The notes: generated from the letters alone by a model not told the origin. Shown: positions 14,891 to 24,234, numbered from the stretch's first letter. The stretch is 64,000 bases of DNA from Knoellia sp. Soil729 (GCF_001427985.1 NZ_LMSA01000002.1:509677-573676); one strand, 5' to 3'. Translations and numbers: made by a program.

Positions 14891-17545
14891 TCAGTCGAAG
14901 ATCTCGGAGCCGGAGCCGGTGGGGACAAAGCCGTCACCGAACTGCCGGCAGAACGCCGGGTCTGCCGTGAGGTCCTTGCCCTGCGTGGCGTCGAAGGCGC
15001 GGGCACGCCCGAGGTTCCACTCGAGCACGCCGTCACTGCGGTCAGAACTCTTCTCCATGTGCCAGGTGACGACGCAGGCTGCCTGCTTCTCGTCGAGGCC
15101 CGCGACGATCGCAGGGGTGGCGTCCACCCCGAGCCCGGCGAGGTAGTAGGTGTCGAGCTTCCCGGTCTGCTGGAACCGGTCGATGTTGCGCTGGGCGACC
15201 CAGCCGTCCGGGTTCATCAGGCCGAACGCCAGGAAGAACACGGCACCCGAGAGGAGCGCTGCCCGAGGCACCCAGGTCCCCTTGAGCCGGACGATCGCCA
15301 CCATCATCAGGACGATGAGCAGCCCCAGCCACAGCTCGAACCCGTCGACGAAGACCCGCAGGACGGTGTAGCCGTAGGCCTCCTGGTAGAGGCTCATCCG
15401 ATAGAGCGCCGACGCCACCACCGCGAGGGTGAGGACGCACAGCCCGACCAGTGCTGCTCGGAGCACGAGCCGGTCCGAGGCGGTCTGCTGCGGAGCCTTG
15501 CGCGTGGCGATGCCGACGACGACGAGCGTGAGGAAGGTGGCCGTGGTCAGCTGGCCGAAACCCTGGTGGACGTACTCGGCATAGGAGAGCCCCGTGGTCT
15601 TCCGCAGGTACTCGTGACCGCCCCACATCGCGGTGGCCTGCGCGACGAGGAACGCAACGAACAGCGCGATGACGACGCCGAGCGGCACGAGCCACTCCCA
15701 GCGGTGGCGCACTGGTGCCCCTCTCGGCACGTCGAGGTCGGCGATCGGCGGCGGGTTGAGCGCGAGATAGGCCCCGGCAAGCGCAACTCCGGCCACGAAG
15801 ACGAAGACGAAGATGCGCGCGATGATCGAGTCCCAGCGCAGGTCCGGGACCAGCGACTGCGCCCATGAGCCGAAGATTGCGTCACCGGAGGCGAACAGGC
15901 CACCGAAGAGGACCAGTCCCACCGCCGCGATCGCCGCGGTCCGCAGAACCGGCCACATGAGCGGCATGCGGCTCGTCGCCGTGAGCGTGCGGCCGAGCAG
16001 CGGCAGGCCGCGCAGCCCGGACAGCACCCAGGACGCCGCGGACAGCGGGATGCTGACGAACGACCTGGCCCGGGTGACCGTTGCCGCGAGGAGCAGGGCG
16101 GCGAGCATCAGCGAGAGCACGGCGATCCACTCCGTGGCACGCAGGACGGTCATGGCGGTGAGGCCGATCCCCACCGCGATGCAGGTGATGGCCCACGGGC
16201 TCCTCCTCTCCTTCGACGCCCAGAGCATCAGCGCGGCGGCGAGGAGTGCGACCAAGCCCACGGCCAGGCCAATGCGCCTCTCGGGCAAGGTGATCGACGC
16301 GAACAGGCCGAGGAGCAGTGCACCGATGAGCAGCTGTGGTTGGGGTCCCAGGCCCGACTCCGGCCAGAACCGACCGAAGACCTGGTCCGTGAACGGGGGC
16401 GGACCCGCCCTGTCGGGTGCGGCGGACGTCGCGGCGCCAGTCGGTGGCTGCGGCACGGCCGGGGGCCGTGCGGGAGTGGTCGTCATGGTGACCTCCGTGG
16501 TCGGCTGGGTGCTCGGCACGGTCGCCGAGCGCGCAAGGGTTGTCGTATGCCGTGGCAGGACTGCGCGCAGCCGCGCGCCTCGTCCGCCGGTGGGCGTGGG
16601 GAGGACCTGGATGGAGCCGCCGTGCAGCTCACAGACCCAGGAGGCGATGGCGAGGCCGAGACCCGTGCCGCCGCTGGAGTCGTCGCCGGTCCCAAAGCGG
16701 CTGAAGACGTTGGCGGCCTGGTCCGCGGGGATGCCAGGGCCGTCATCGGTCACCTCGAGTGACCAGCTGTCGTCGTCGAGCGCCGTTGCCACGAGCGCGA
16801 TCTCGCCGTTCGGCGGGCTGTGCCGGGCTGCGTTGTCGAGGAGATTCGCGACGAGCTGTGCGAGGCGAGCGGGGTCGGCGGTGACGGTGAGGTCCTCGGG
16901 GAGCACACGGCATACGAAATGGACGGTGCGCGAGCCCAGCTCCGCCTCGGCGACCGCTCCGCGCAGGAGCTGCGCGACGCCGACCTCCTCGAGGCGCAGC
17001 GGTGCCACGCCGGCATCGATGCGCGAGAGGTCGAGCAGGTCCCCGACGAGGTCGCTCAGCCGCTCGGACTGGGTGAGCGCTCCACGCAGGGCCGCGTCGT
17101 CGGGCTGGACGACGCCGTCGACGAGGTTCTCGAGGAGGGCGCGCTGGGCGGTCAGCGGGGTGCGCAGCTCGTGGGAGACGGTGGCGATGAGCTGGCGACG
17201 CTGGTGGTCGGCGTCGGCGAGGTCGGACGACATCGCGTTGAAGGCGCGCGCGAGCTGCCCGACCTCGTCGGTGGACGCGGTCGAGACACGCTGGCCGTAG
17301 TCGCCCGCCGCCATGCGGCTCGCCGCGTGCGTCATCTCGCGCAGCGGTGCGGTCATGCCGCGGGCCAGCCACTGGGTGACGGCGAGGGCCACGGCGACGG
17401 TGACGGGGAGGGTGAGCCAGAGCGGCATCCCGGCGCGGTCGCCGATCGTCGCGAAGAGTGCGGCGACGACGACGCTCGCTCCGACGAGGACACCGAGCTT
17501 GACCTTGATCGAGCCGACACTCTCGAGGGGTTCGTCGGTGATCAC
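14891..17545 (-). CDS. Sensor histidine kinase fused to a DUF4173/DUF4153-like membrane protein
   Basis: One open frame of 884 residues. Residues 1-345 are a compact histidine kinase: two TM helices with almost no extracytoplasmic loop (15-62), HAMP (60-110), HisKA with SHELRTPL (His125), and HATPase_c with NLLDNAARHS, DDGPGIP and GGTGLGLAI. From residue 354 (MTTTPARPP) a second protein follows: a Pro-rich segment, then about 12 TM helices ending in a soluble tail, as in DUF4173/4153 proteins. GTG start at 17545 overlaps the response-regulator stop (GTGA). The second part has its own strong ribosome site: GGAGG (16496-16492) five nt before ATG 16486, in frame. So both a fusion and a separate membrane protein could be made. 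Signal unknown. Confidence 0.82.
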   Translation of the reverse strand: MITDEPLESVGSIKVKLGVLVGASVVVAALFATIGDRAGMPLWLTLPVTVAVALAVTQWLARGMTAPLREMTHAASRMAAGDYGQRVSTASTDEVGQLARAFNAMSSDLADADHQRRQLIATVSHELRTPLTAQRALLENLVDGVVQPDDAALRGALTQSERLSDLVGDLLDLSRIDAGVAPLRLEEVGVAQLLRGAVAEAELGSRTVHFVCRVLPEDLTVTADPARLAQLVANLLDNAARHSPPNGEIALVATALDDDSWSLEVTDDGPGIPADQAANVFSRFGTGDDSSGGTGLGLAIASWVCELHGGSIQVLPTPTGGRGARLRAVLPRHTTTLARSATVPSTQPTTEVTMTTTPARPPAVPQPPTGAATSAAPDRAGPPPFTDQVFGRFWPESGLGPQPQLLIGALLLGLFASITLPERRIGLAVGLVALLAAALMLWASKERRSPWAITCIAVGIGLTAMTVLRATEWIAVLSLMLAALLLAATVTRARSFVSIPLSAASWVLSGLRGLPLLGRTLTATSRMPLMWPVLRTAAIAAVGLVLFGGLFASGDAIFGSWAQSLVPDLRWDSIIARIFVFVFVAGVALAGAYLALNPPPIADLDVPRGAPVRHRWEWLVPLGVVIALFVAFLVAQATAMWGGHEYLRKTTGLSYAEYVHQGFGQLTTATFLTLVVVGIATRKAPQQTASDRLVLRAALVGLCVLTLAVVASALYRMSLYQEAYGYTVLRVFVDGFELWLGLLIVLMMVAIVRLKGTWVPRAALLSGAVFFLAFGLMNPDGWVAQRNIDRFQQTGKLDTYYLAGLGVDATPAIVAGLDEKQAACVVTWHMEKSSDRSDGVLEWNLGRARAFDATQGKDLTADPAFCRQFGDGFVPTGSGSEIFD

Positions 17546-18225
17546 GACGTCTCCAGGGCGTAGCCCACGCCGTGAACCGTCCGCAGCCTGGAGGCGCCGA
17601 TCTTGGCGCGCAACGACTTCACGTGGCTGTCGAGGGTGCGGGTGCCTGACGCGTCCGACCAGCCCCACACCTCGCCCATGAGCTGCTCCCGTGAACGCAC
17701 AGCGCCCGGCGTGGCCGCGAGCGCAGCGAGGAGGTCGAACTCGAGCGGGGTGAGGTGGACCTCGGCGCCGTCGACCGTGACCCGGCGGGCCGGTCCGTCG
17801 ATCTGCACCGTGCCCACACGGGTGGTCGGTGCGGGTGTGGCTGCCAGCTCGGCGGCGCGCTCGACGCGGCGGAGCAGGGCGTGGATGCGCGCCACGACCT
17901 CGCGCATGCGGAACGGCTTGGTGACGTAGTCGTCGGCGCCCACCCCGAGCCCCACGAGGATGTCGGTCTCGTCGTCGCGGGCGGTGAGCATGAGCACGGG
18001 AACGGGGCGGACGGCCTGGATGCGGCGGCAGACCTCGAGGCCGTCGAAGCCGGGGAGCATGACATCGAGGACGACGAGGTCCGGGTCGTGCTCGGTGAAC
18101 GCCTCGACCGCGGCGGGGCCGTCGTGCGCCTGGTGCACGGTGTAGCCCTCGGCGCGCAGCCGGTCGGTCACGGCCTGGTTGATGGTCGGCTCGTCCTCGA
18201 CCACCAGCACTGTCGTGTCCTTCAT
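17542..18225 (-). CDS. OmpR/PhoB-family response regulator
   Basis: 227 residues. Receiver domain with acidic pair ED (10-11), phosphoacceptor Asp54 (LVVLDVMLPGFDG) and YVTKPF switch lysine; C-terminal winged-helix (about 130-225) ending KSLRAKIGASRLRTVHGVGYAL, the classic OmpR-type recognition wing. It is encoded upstream of, and overlaps by 4 nt, the kinase-membrane protein fusion, so the two form a cognate pair. ATG at 18225. Confidence 0.93.
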   Translation of the reverse strand: MKDTTVLVVEDEPTINQAVTDRLRAEGYTVHQAHDGPAAVEAFTEHDPDLVVLDVMLPGFDGLEVCRRIQAVRPVPVLMLTARDDETDILVGLGVGADDYVTKPFRMREVVARIHALLRRVERAAELAATPAPTTRVGTVQIDGPARRVTVDGAEVHLTPLEFDLLAALAATPGAVRSREQLMGEVWGWSDASGTRTLDSHVKSLRAKIGASRLRTVHGVGYALETS

Positions 18226-18357
18226 CGGCGGATCCCCCGCGCTGCGCCTGCTCCCACTCCGCTCATGACACCGACAGTAGGAGCGAACGCCCGCAGCACG
18301 TGGGCACGACCTGTGGAGATCTCGTGAAGATCGGAGCCTTCCCGACCAGTCGAGAGG

Positions 18358-18400
18358 AGACAAAGTCCCGCCTCCAGTAGCGGGAGGCGGGACTTTGTCT
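18358..18400. terminator. Long perfect hairpin
   Basis: An 18-bp perfect stem (18358-18375 with 18383-18400) and a 7-nt loop AGTAGCG. It lies 45 nt beyond the stop of the GlxA-type gene and upstream of the response-regulator gene, both on the minus strand, so it ends the glxA transcript and insulates the two-component operon. Confidence 0.8.
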
Positions 18401-18444
18401 ACTTTCGACTGCTTCGTGGACGGCGGCTGTGCCGCACCGTCGTG

Positions 18445-19401
18445 TCAGGCGGGGGTGCGGTGGCGTGTGCGGAAGACCGTCGGCGTGAGGCCCGTGCCCT
18501 GCGCGAAGTGGTGACGCAGCAGCGCCGCGCTCCCGAAGCCGACATCGCCGGCGATCTGCTCGATGGACAGGTCCGTCTCCTCGAGCAGCTCGCGCGCCCG
18601 CAGCACCCGCTGGTCGGTGAGCCACTGGTGCGGCGTCGTGCCCGTCTCCGAGACGAACCGGCGCGCGAACGTGCGCGAGGACATCGCCGCACGCCGAGCC
18701 AGGTCGCCGACGGTGTGCGGCTCCTCGAGGTGCTCCAGCAGCCACTGCAGCACCGGGCCAATGCTCTCGCACTCCGTCATCGGCACCGGGTGGTCGATGA
18801 ACTGCCGCTGGCCGCCGTCCCGGTGCGGCGAGACCACCATGCGGCGGGCGATGCGGTTGGCCACGGCAGCGCCGTGCTCGCTGCGCACGAGGTGCAGGCA
18901 GGCGTCCACCCCGGCCGCGGTCCCGGCGCTCGTGATGACGTTGCCGTCGTGCGCATAGAGGACGTCCGGGTTGACGTGCGCCAGCGGGTAGGCCGCCGCG
19001 AGGTCGTCGCTGTACCTCCAGTGGGTCGTGCACTCGCGCCCGTCGAGGACGCCGGCCGCACCGAGCGTGAACGCGCCCGAGCAGACCGACAGGACATGGG
19101 CGCCGCGTTCCACGGCGTCCCTCACCACCTGCTTCACGGCCTCTGACGGCGCGTATGCCGCGTTGCTGGCCGGGATGGCCACGAGGTCGGCGTCCGTCGT
19201 CGCCTCCAGACCCAGGGGTGCGGAGAGGACGACACCGCCGTCGGCCCGCAACGGCTCGGCCGGGTCCTCGGTGCAGACGCGGAAGTCGAAGGCCGGCACG
19301 CCGTCGTCGGTGCGGTCGATCCCGAACACCTCCGAGAGGACCCCGAACTCGAAGAGGGCAACGGGATCCTGGAGCACGACGGCGACGGAGCGAAGGGCCA
19401 T
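18445..19401 (-). CDS. GlxA/FtrA-type transcriptional regulator (DJ-1/PfpI + AraC)
   Basis: 318 residues. Residues 1-175 form a DJ-1/PfpI-like domain (VAVVLQDPVALFEFGVLSEVFG) with the nucleophile-elbow Cys in HVLSVCSGAF; residues ~220-315 carry two AraC helix-turn-helix motifs (VGDLARRAAMSSRTFARRF and IEQIAGDVGFGSAALLRHHF). Such regulators sense small amidated or nitrogen compounds; the ligand here is unknown. ATG at 19401. It is divergent from a small membrane protein, with a perfect operator-like repeat at 19448-19465 between them. Confidence 0.88.
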   Translation of the reverse strand: MALRSVAVVLQDPVALFEFGVLSEVFGIDRTDDGVPAFDFRVCTEDPAEPLRADGGVVLSAPLGLEATTDADLVAIPASNAAYAPSEAVKQVVRDAVERGAHVLSVCSGAFTLGAAGVLDGRECTTHWRYSDDLAAAYPLAHVNPDVLYAHDGNVITSAGTAAGVDACLHLVRSEHGAAVANRIARRMVVSPHRDGGQRQFIDHPVPMTECESIGPVLQWLLEHLEEPHTVGDLARRAAMSSRTFARRFVSETGTTPHQWLTDQRVLRARELLEETDLSIEQIAGDVGFGSAALLRHHFAQGTGLTPTVFRTRHRTPA

Positions 19402-19447
19402 CGGGTCAGCATGGCAGGGTGGCAGCATCTTGTGCAAGAGTGTCAGG

Positions 19448-19465
19448 TCTGCCACTCGTGGCAGA
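19448..19465. promoter_or_regulatory. Operator-like inverted repeat between divergent genes
   Basis: TCTGCCAC-TC-GTGGCAGA, a perfect 8-2-8 repeat, plus a smaller TCTTG-TG-CAAGA at 19428-19439. Both lie in the 90-nt gap between the GlxA-type gene and the small membrane protein gene and are good candidates for autoregulation. Confidence 0.6.
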
Positions 19466-19491
19466 ATCTGCATGAGCATCAAACTTGTGCC

Positions 19492-19686
19492 ATGAGCACC
19501 TTCACCTCCACCATGGCCCCCCTCCTCGCCACCGCGCTGCTCGTCGCGCTCGTCTGGGCCCTCGAGCGCAGCAACCGTCGCCACGGGTCCGCACCCTGGG
19601 TCGACGACTACCGCCACCCGGCGGTCCATGACGCCGACCACCGCCGCAGCAGCCACGACGTGGACTCCTGGGGCCGGGCGGCCTGA
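19492..19686 (+). CDS. Small membrane protein
   Basis: 64 residues: one TM helix (APLLATALLVALVWALE) then a basic/His-rich tail (HRRSSHDVDSWGRAA). ATG at 19492. The gene is divergent from the GlxA-type regulator and shares the operator at 19448-19465, so it is a plausible target. It is convergent with coxG, 7 nt away. Function unknown. Confidence 0.5.
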   Translation: MSTFTSTMAPLLATALLVALVWALERSNRRHGSAPWVDDYRHPAVHDADHRRSSHDVDSWGRAA

Positions 19687-19693
19687 TCTCCGC

Positions 19694-20389
19694 TCAGCCG
19701 CGGCGACCGACCGCGTAGCCGAACAGGGCACCGACCAGTGCAGCCACGGCATACGGGCCCCACTGCTTGACCGCCGACGGCAGCGCCACGGCGCCGAGGT
19801 CGATGGCGTCGTCCACGGGCGACGTCGGCCGAGGCGCCGGCCGCGGGCTGGGGCTCGGGGCCGGAGTCCGATCCGCCTGCGCTGCAACGCTTTCCGACTC
19901 ACCTGCCCCGACCGCGGCTGCTGCTGGTGGCTCAGGTTCCGCCTCGGGCGCCGCGAACTGGCTCTCGATGCAGTCGACGAACTGGCGGAGCAGCTTGTCG
20001 GAGACGTCCTGCATCACGCCCCGGCCGAACTGCGCCGGCTTGCCCGTGATCGCGAGATCCGTGTCGACCTCGACCTTGGTCTGGTCACCCTCCGGCGACA
20101 GCTGGAGCGTCACGGTGGCACCGGCCGTGCCGTTGCCACGCTTGTCCTTGCCCTTGGCCTCGATGACCGCCCGCCGCGCAGCGGCGTCGCGCTCGGTGAA
20201 GGTGCCGGACCCGGCATACACCAGAGCAATCGGACCGAGCTTGACCTTGACGGTGCCCGAGAAGCCGTCGTCCGACACCTCGGTGACCGTGGCGCCCGGG
20301 AAGCAGCTGCCGACGCGTTCGAGGTCGAGCAGCGTCTCCCAGGCGTAGTCGGCAGTTGCCGGCACGGTGAACTCGTGGTGCAGCTCCAC
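19694..20389 (-). CDS. coxG: CoxG-type SRPBCC protein
   Basis: 231 residues. Residues 1-150 are a CO-dehydrogenase subunit G/SRPBCC fold (ELHHEFTVPATADYAWETLLDLERVGSCFPGATV). A Pro/Ala-rich linker follows (about 155-200) and a C-terminal hydrophobic anchor (YAVAALVGALFGYAVG). In Oligotropha CoxG anchors CO dehydrogenase to the membrane, which fits this tail. GTG at 20389 is 1 nt after the stop of coxM, so it is translationally coupled as the last gene of coxS-L-M-G. Confidence 0.85.
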   Translation of the reverse strand: MELHHEFTVPATADYAWETLLDLERVGSCFPGATVTEVSDDGFSGTVKVKLGPIALVYAGSGTFTERDAAARRAVIEAKGKDKRGNGTAGATVTLQLSPEGDQTKVEVDTDLAITGKPAQFGRGVMQDVSDKLLRQFVDCIESQFAAPEAEPEPPAAAAVGAGESESVAAQADRTPAPSPSPRPAPRPTSPVDDAIDLGAVALPSAVKQWGPYAVAALVGALFGYAVGRRG

Positions 20390-20390
20390 G

Positions 20391-21245
20391 TCAGGCTCCC
20401 GCAGCCGCGAGCACGGCGCGCCGGGTGAGGATCGGCGCGAGCGCCCGCCGGTAGTCGGCGCTGCCGTTGAGGTCGCTCGGAGGGTTCGTGCCCTCGGCCG
20501 CCGCCGCGCAGGCCTCACGCACCGCCTCGTCCGTGGCGGCCACGCCCACGAGGGCCGACTCCACAGCGGTGGCCCGCAGCGGTGTCGAGCCCATGTTGGT
20601 CAGGCCGATGCGCGCCTCCGCGATGGAGCCACCTTCGACGCGGATGGTCGCCGCCACGGCGACGATCGACCACTGGTGGGAGACTCGGACGAACTTCTCG
20701 TAGTGCGCACCCCACCCCGTGTGCTTGGGGATGCGGATGGCGGTGAGGAGCTCCCCCTCCCCCACAGCCGTCTCGAAGAGGTCCTGGAAGAAGTCGGCAG
20801 CCGCGACCGTCCGCTCGCCAGCGCTGCCCGTGATGACGAACTCGGTGTCGAGCGCCAGCGCGGGGGCACCGACGTCGCCGGCCGGGTCGGCGTGCACGAG
20901 GGCGCCACCCAGGGTTCCACGACGACGGATCTGGGGGTCGGCCACCTCCTTGATCGCGTCCTGGAGGACCGCGGCGTGCTCGCGCAGGAGGTCGGAGGCG
21001 AGGGCGTCGGTGTAGGTCGTCGTCGCGCCGACGACGATGTGGTCACCGTCCTCCCTGATGCCGCGCAGCTCCTCGATGCGCCCGAGGTCGATGACCTTCT
21101 CGGGGGCGCTGAGGCGCATGCGCAGGATGGGTAGCAGGCTCTGGCCGCCGGCGAGCACCTTGGCGTCGTCACCTGCCTCGGCAAGAGCCGCCAGAGCATC
21201 GGCCACCGACGTCGGGGCGAGGTAGTCGAAGGCTGCGGGGATCAT
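20391..21245 (-). CDS. coxM: FAD-binding medium subunit of a CO-dehydrogenase-like molybdenum hydroxylase
   Basis: 284 residues. FAD-binding motifs are AGGQSLLPILRMR (about 32-44) and the conserved RRRGTLGGALVHADPAGD (about 107-124). C-terminal CO_deh_flav_C domain from about residue 175. It carries electrons from the [2Fe-2S] subunit to quinone or cytochrome. ATG at 21245 overlaps the coxL stop (ATGA). Confidence 0.92.
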   Translation of the reverse strand: MIPAAFDYLAPTSVADALAALAEAGDDAKVLAGGQSLLPILRMRLSAPEKVIDLGRIEELRGIREDGDHIVVGATTTYTDALASDLLREHAAVLQDAIKEVADPQIRRRGTLGGALVHADPAGDVGAPALALDTEFVITGSAGERTVAAADFFQDLFETAVGEGELLTAIRIPKHTGWGAHYEKFVRVSHQWSIVAVAATIRVEGGSIAEARIGLTNMGSTPLRATAVESALVGVAATDEAVREACAAAAEGTNPPSDLNGSADYRRALAPILTRRAVLAAAGA

Positions 21246-23731
21246 TGGCCTGCTCCTTGCGTGGCTGTGCCGGGATCGTCCTGGTTGCCCGAGCCTTCCT
21301 CGAAGTGCGGCTGGACCTCGGTCGGCGTCGGCTCGGACTGGTTGGAGCCCGCCGACTGGATCGCGGTCCACACCCGCTCGGGCGTGCACGGCATGGTGAT
21401 GTCGTTGATGCCCAACGGCCGCAGCGCGTCGACGATGGCGTTGACGACCGCTGGCGTTGAGGCGATCGTGCCCGCCTCGCCGACACCCTTGGTGCCGAGC
21501 GAGTTCGACGTGGCCGGTGACGTCGTGTGGTCGGTGATGAAGCTGATCGTGTCGGCTGCCGTGGGCAGGGTGTAGTCGACGAAGGAGCCCGACACGAGCG
21601 TGCCCTGCTCGTCGTACTCCGCGCCCTCCCACAGTGCCTGGGCGATGCCCTGCACGAGCCCGCCGTGGACCTGGCCCTCGACGATGAGTGGGTTGATGAT
21701 GACGCCGATGTCGTCGACACAGACGTACTTGCGCATCTTCGTCGCGCCCGTCTCGGTGTCGACCTCCATCGCGCACAGGTGCGTGCCGTGCGGGAAGGAG
21801 AAGTTCACCGGGTCGAACGTCGCGTCGGCGTCGAGGGTCGGCTCGACCCCGTCGGGCAGGTTGTGACCCGCGAACGTCGCGAGGGCGATGTCGGTGAGCT
21901 TGATGCCCTTGTCGGTGCCCTTGACCGAGAACGACCCGCTCGCGAACTCCAGGTCGTCGATGTTGGCCTCGAGCAGGTGGGCCGCGATCGGCCTGGCCTT
22001 CTCGATGACCTTGTCGGCGGCGAGGACGAGCGCCTCACCTCCGACGACGAGGGACCTGGACCCGTAGGTGTCCATGCCCTTGGGCGCGATCTGGGTGTCG
22101 CCGTGGAGCACCTCGACGTTCTCGAAGGGCACGCCGAGGCGGTCGGCCACGATCTGGCTCCATGCCGTCTCGTGACCCTGGCCGTGCGGCGACGTGCCCG
22201 TGATGACCTCGACCGTGCCGGTCGCGAGCATGCGGATGCTTGCCGACTCCCAGCCGCCAGCACCGTAGTTGAGCGAGCCGAGCACCCTGGAGGGCGCGAG
22301 CCCGCACATCTCGGTGAAGGTCGAGACGCCGATGCCGAGCTGGACGGGGTCGTTCGAGTCGCGGCGCTCCTGCTGCTCGGCCCGGAGCTCGTCGTAGCCG
22401 AAGAGCTCCTTGGCCTTGGCGGTCGCCGCCTCGTAGTTGCCGGAGTCGTAGGTCATCCCGGCCACGCTCGTGAACGGGAACTCCTCGTGCGTGATCCAGT
22501 TCTGCTCACGGATCGTGAGGGGGTCCACGCCGACCTCGGCCGCGAGCTCGTCCATGATCCGCTCGATGGCGAAGGTGGCCTCGGGCCGCCCTGCACCGCG
22601 GTAGGCGTCCACCCAGGTCTTGTTGGTGTAGAGGTTCGTCGTGTTGAACCGGTAGGCCGGGAACTTGTAGATCGAGTTGTACATCCAGGCGCCCAGCACC
22701 GGCACACCGCCGCCGACGATCGCGGCATAGGCGCCGAGGTCGGCGAGCAGCTCGACCTTGAGGCCGGTGACCGTGCCGTCCTTCTCAGCGGACAGGGTGA
22801 GCTTCTGCCACTGGTCGCGGCCGTGGTGCCCGGAGACCATCGTCTCGGAGCGGGTCTCGGTGTACTTGCAGGGTCGGCCGAGCTTGCGCGCGACGGCGAG
22901 GGTGACGAACTCCTCGGGGGTGGTCTGCAGCTTGCCGCCGAAGCCACCTCCGACGTCAGGGGCGATGACCCGGATCTTGGACTCGGGCAGGCCCGTCGTG
23001 GCCGCGATGCAGAACCTCAGGATGTGCGGCACCTGCGTGGAGGACCACATCGTGACCTGCTCGCCGGTGGGGTCCACGACCGTGGACCGGGGCTCCATGA
23101 ACGCCGGGATGAGGCGCTGCTGGCGGTACTCGCGCTCGATGACGATGCCGTCCTCGCGGGCCTTGGCGATGGCCTCGTCGACGTCCTCCCCGGTGCCGCC
23201 CTCCTTGGAGTCGAGCTGCCAGAAGGCGGACTTGTTGGTGCCGAGCGACGGGTGGGCGAGCACCGCGTCGGTCGCCGCCTCCTTGAGGTCGAGGACCGCA
23301 GGGAGCTCGTCGTAGTCGACGTCGACCAGCTCGGCGGCATCGCGTGCCTCGGCAGCGGTGCGGGCCACCACGACGGCGACGATCTCGCCGGCGTGCGCGA
23401 CGTGCTCGAGCACCATGGGCAGGTGGTCCGGCGACTTCTGGTCGGCCGTGACGGGCCACGCCGTGATGTTGAGGCCCTGGATGTCGGCGATGTCCGCACC
23501 GACGAAGACGGCCATGACGCCGGAGGCCGAGCGCGCCCCGTCGGTGGCGATGTTGGTGATCGTCGCGTGGGCCAGCGGGCTGCGCACCATCGCGAGGTGG
23601 AGCATCCCGGTCAGGTGGATGTTGTCGGTCCACTTCGTGCGACCGGTGATGAGCCGCTGGTCCTCCTTGCGGCGCCGAGCCTTGCCGATCTCGGCGGACT
23701 GGGCCTCGGGGCGGTCGTCGACAGCGGTCAT
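21242..23731 (-). CDS. coxL: Molybdopterin large subunit, form II CO-dehydrogenase-like
   Basis: 829 residues of the xanthine oxidase/CO dehydrogenase large-subunit family. The active-site loop near residue 377 reads AYRGAGR, the form II motif, not the AYxCSFR of proven form I CO dehydrogenases; Cu-binding Cys is therefore absent and the true substrate may be another aldehyde, purine or aromatic compound. GGGFGGK near residue 256 (pterin contact) and the C-terminal KGVGEAG with the catalytic-base Glu are present. It ends with an acidic, Gln-rich tail. Overlaps coxS and coxM by 4 nt each. Confidence 0.93.
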   Translation of the reverse strand: MTAVDDRPEAQSAEIGKARRRKEDQRLITGRTKWTDNIHLTGMLHLAMVRSPLAHATITNIATDGARSASGVMAVFVGADIADIQGLNITAWPVTADQKSPDHLPMVLEHVAHAGEIVAVVVARTAAEARDAAELVDVDYDELPAVLDLKEAATDAVLAHPSLGTNKSAFWQLDSKEGGTGEDVDEAIAKAREDGIVIEREYRQQRLIPAFMEPRSTVVDPTGEQVTMWSSTQVPHILRFCIAATTGLPESKIRVIAPDVGGGFGGKLQTTPEEFVTLAVARKLGRPCKYTETRSETMVSGHHGRDQWQKLTLSAEKDGTVTGLKVELLADLGAYAAIVGGGVPVLGAWMYNSIYKFPAYRFNTTNLYTNKTWVDAYRGAGRPEATFAIERIMDELAAEVGVDPLTIREQNWITHEEFPFTSVAGMTYDSGNYEAATAKAKELFGYDELRAEQQERRDSNDPVQLGIGVSTFTEMCGLAPSRVLGSLNYGAGGWESASIRMLATGTVEVITGTSPHGQGHETAWSQIVADRLGVPFENVEVLHGDTQIAPKGMDTYGSRSLVVGGEALVLAADKVIEKARPIAAHLLEANIDDLEFASGSFSVKGTDKGIKLTDIALATFAGHNLPDGVEPTLDADATFDPVNFSFPHGTHLCAMEVDTETGATKMRKYVCVDDIGVIINPLIVEGQVHGGLVQGIAQALWEGAEYDEQGTLVSGSFVDYTLPTAADTISFITDHTTSPATSNSLGTKGVGEAGTIASTPAVVNAIVDALRPLGINDITMPCTPERVWTAIQSAGSNQSEPTPTEVQPHFEEGSGNQDDPGTATQGAGQ

Positions 23732-24234
23732 GACTGCACCCCTGCCGTCGCGCCCTCGGGCTGCTCCACCGGGGAGTCCTGGCCGGCCACCTGCTGCACG
23801 GCCTTGACGATGTTGTGGTAGCCGGTGCACCGGCAGAGGTTGCCCTCGAGACCGACCCTGATCTCCTCCTCGGAGGGGTGGGGGTTCTCGTTGAGCACGT
23901 CGATGGCCTGCAGAATCATCCCCGGGGTGCAGTAGCCGCACTGGAGGGCGTGGCACTCGTGGAACGCCTTCTGCATGGGGTGCAGCTCGCCGTTCACGGC
24001 GATCCCCTCGATGGTCGTCACCTCGTGACCGTCGGCCTGGACGGCGAGCACGTTGCACGACTTCACGCTGCGACCGTCGAGGTGCACCGTGCAGGCGCCG
24101 CAGTTGCTCGTATCGCAGCCGATGACCGTCCCGGTCTTGCCCACCGCCTCTCGGAGGTAGTGCACGAGGAGCATGCGTGGCTCCACCTCGTCGCTGTAGG
24201 ACGTGCCGTCGACCGTGACCGTGATCCGAGTCAT
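23728..24234 (-). CDS. coxS: [2Fe-2S] small subunit of the CO-dehydrogenase-like enzyme
   Basis: 168 residues. All eight cluster ligands are present: C40, C45, C48, C60 (plant-ferredoxin type) and C99, C102, C134, C136 (all-helical domain). It passes electrons from the Mo cofactor to FAD. First gene of the coxS-L-M-G unit; ATG at 24234. The C-terminal ~20 residues (QDSPVEQPEGATAG) are a non-conserved extension. Confidence 0.94.
   Translation of the reverse strand: MTRITVTVDGTSYSDEVEPRMLLVHYLREAVGKTGTVIGCDTSNCGACTVHLDGRSVKSCNVLAVQADGHEVTTIEGIAVNGELHPMQKAFHECHALQCGYCTPGMILQAIDVLNENPHPSEEEIRVGLEGNLCRCTGYHNIVKAVQQVAGQDSPVEQPEGATAGVQS

Noticed and set aside
21527-23821. Very long plus-strand open frame opposite coxL
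   Set aside because: Same composition problem, fully covered by coxL, which has all family motifs.
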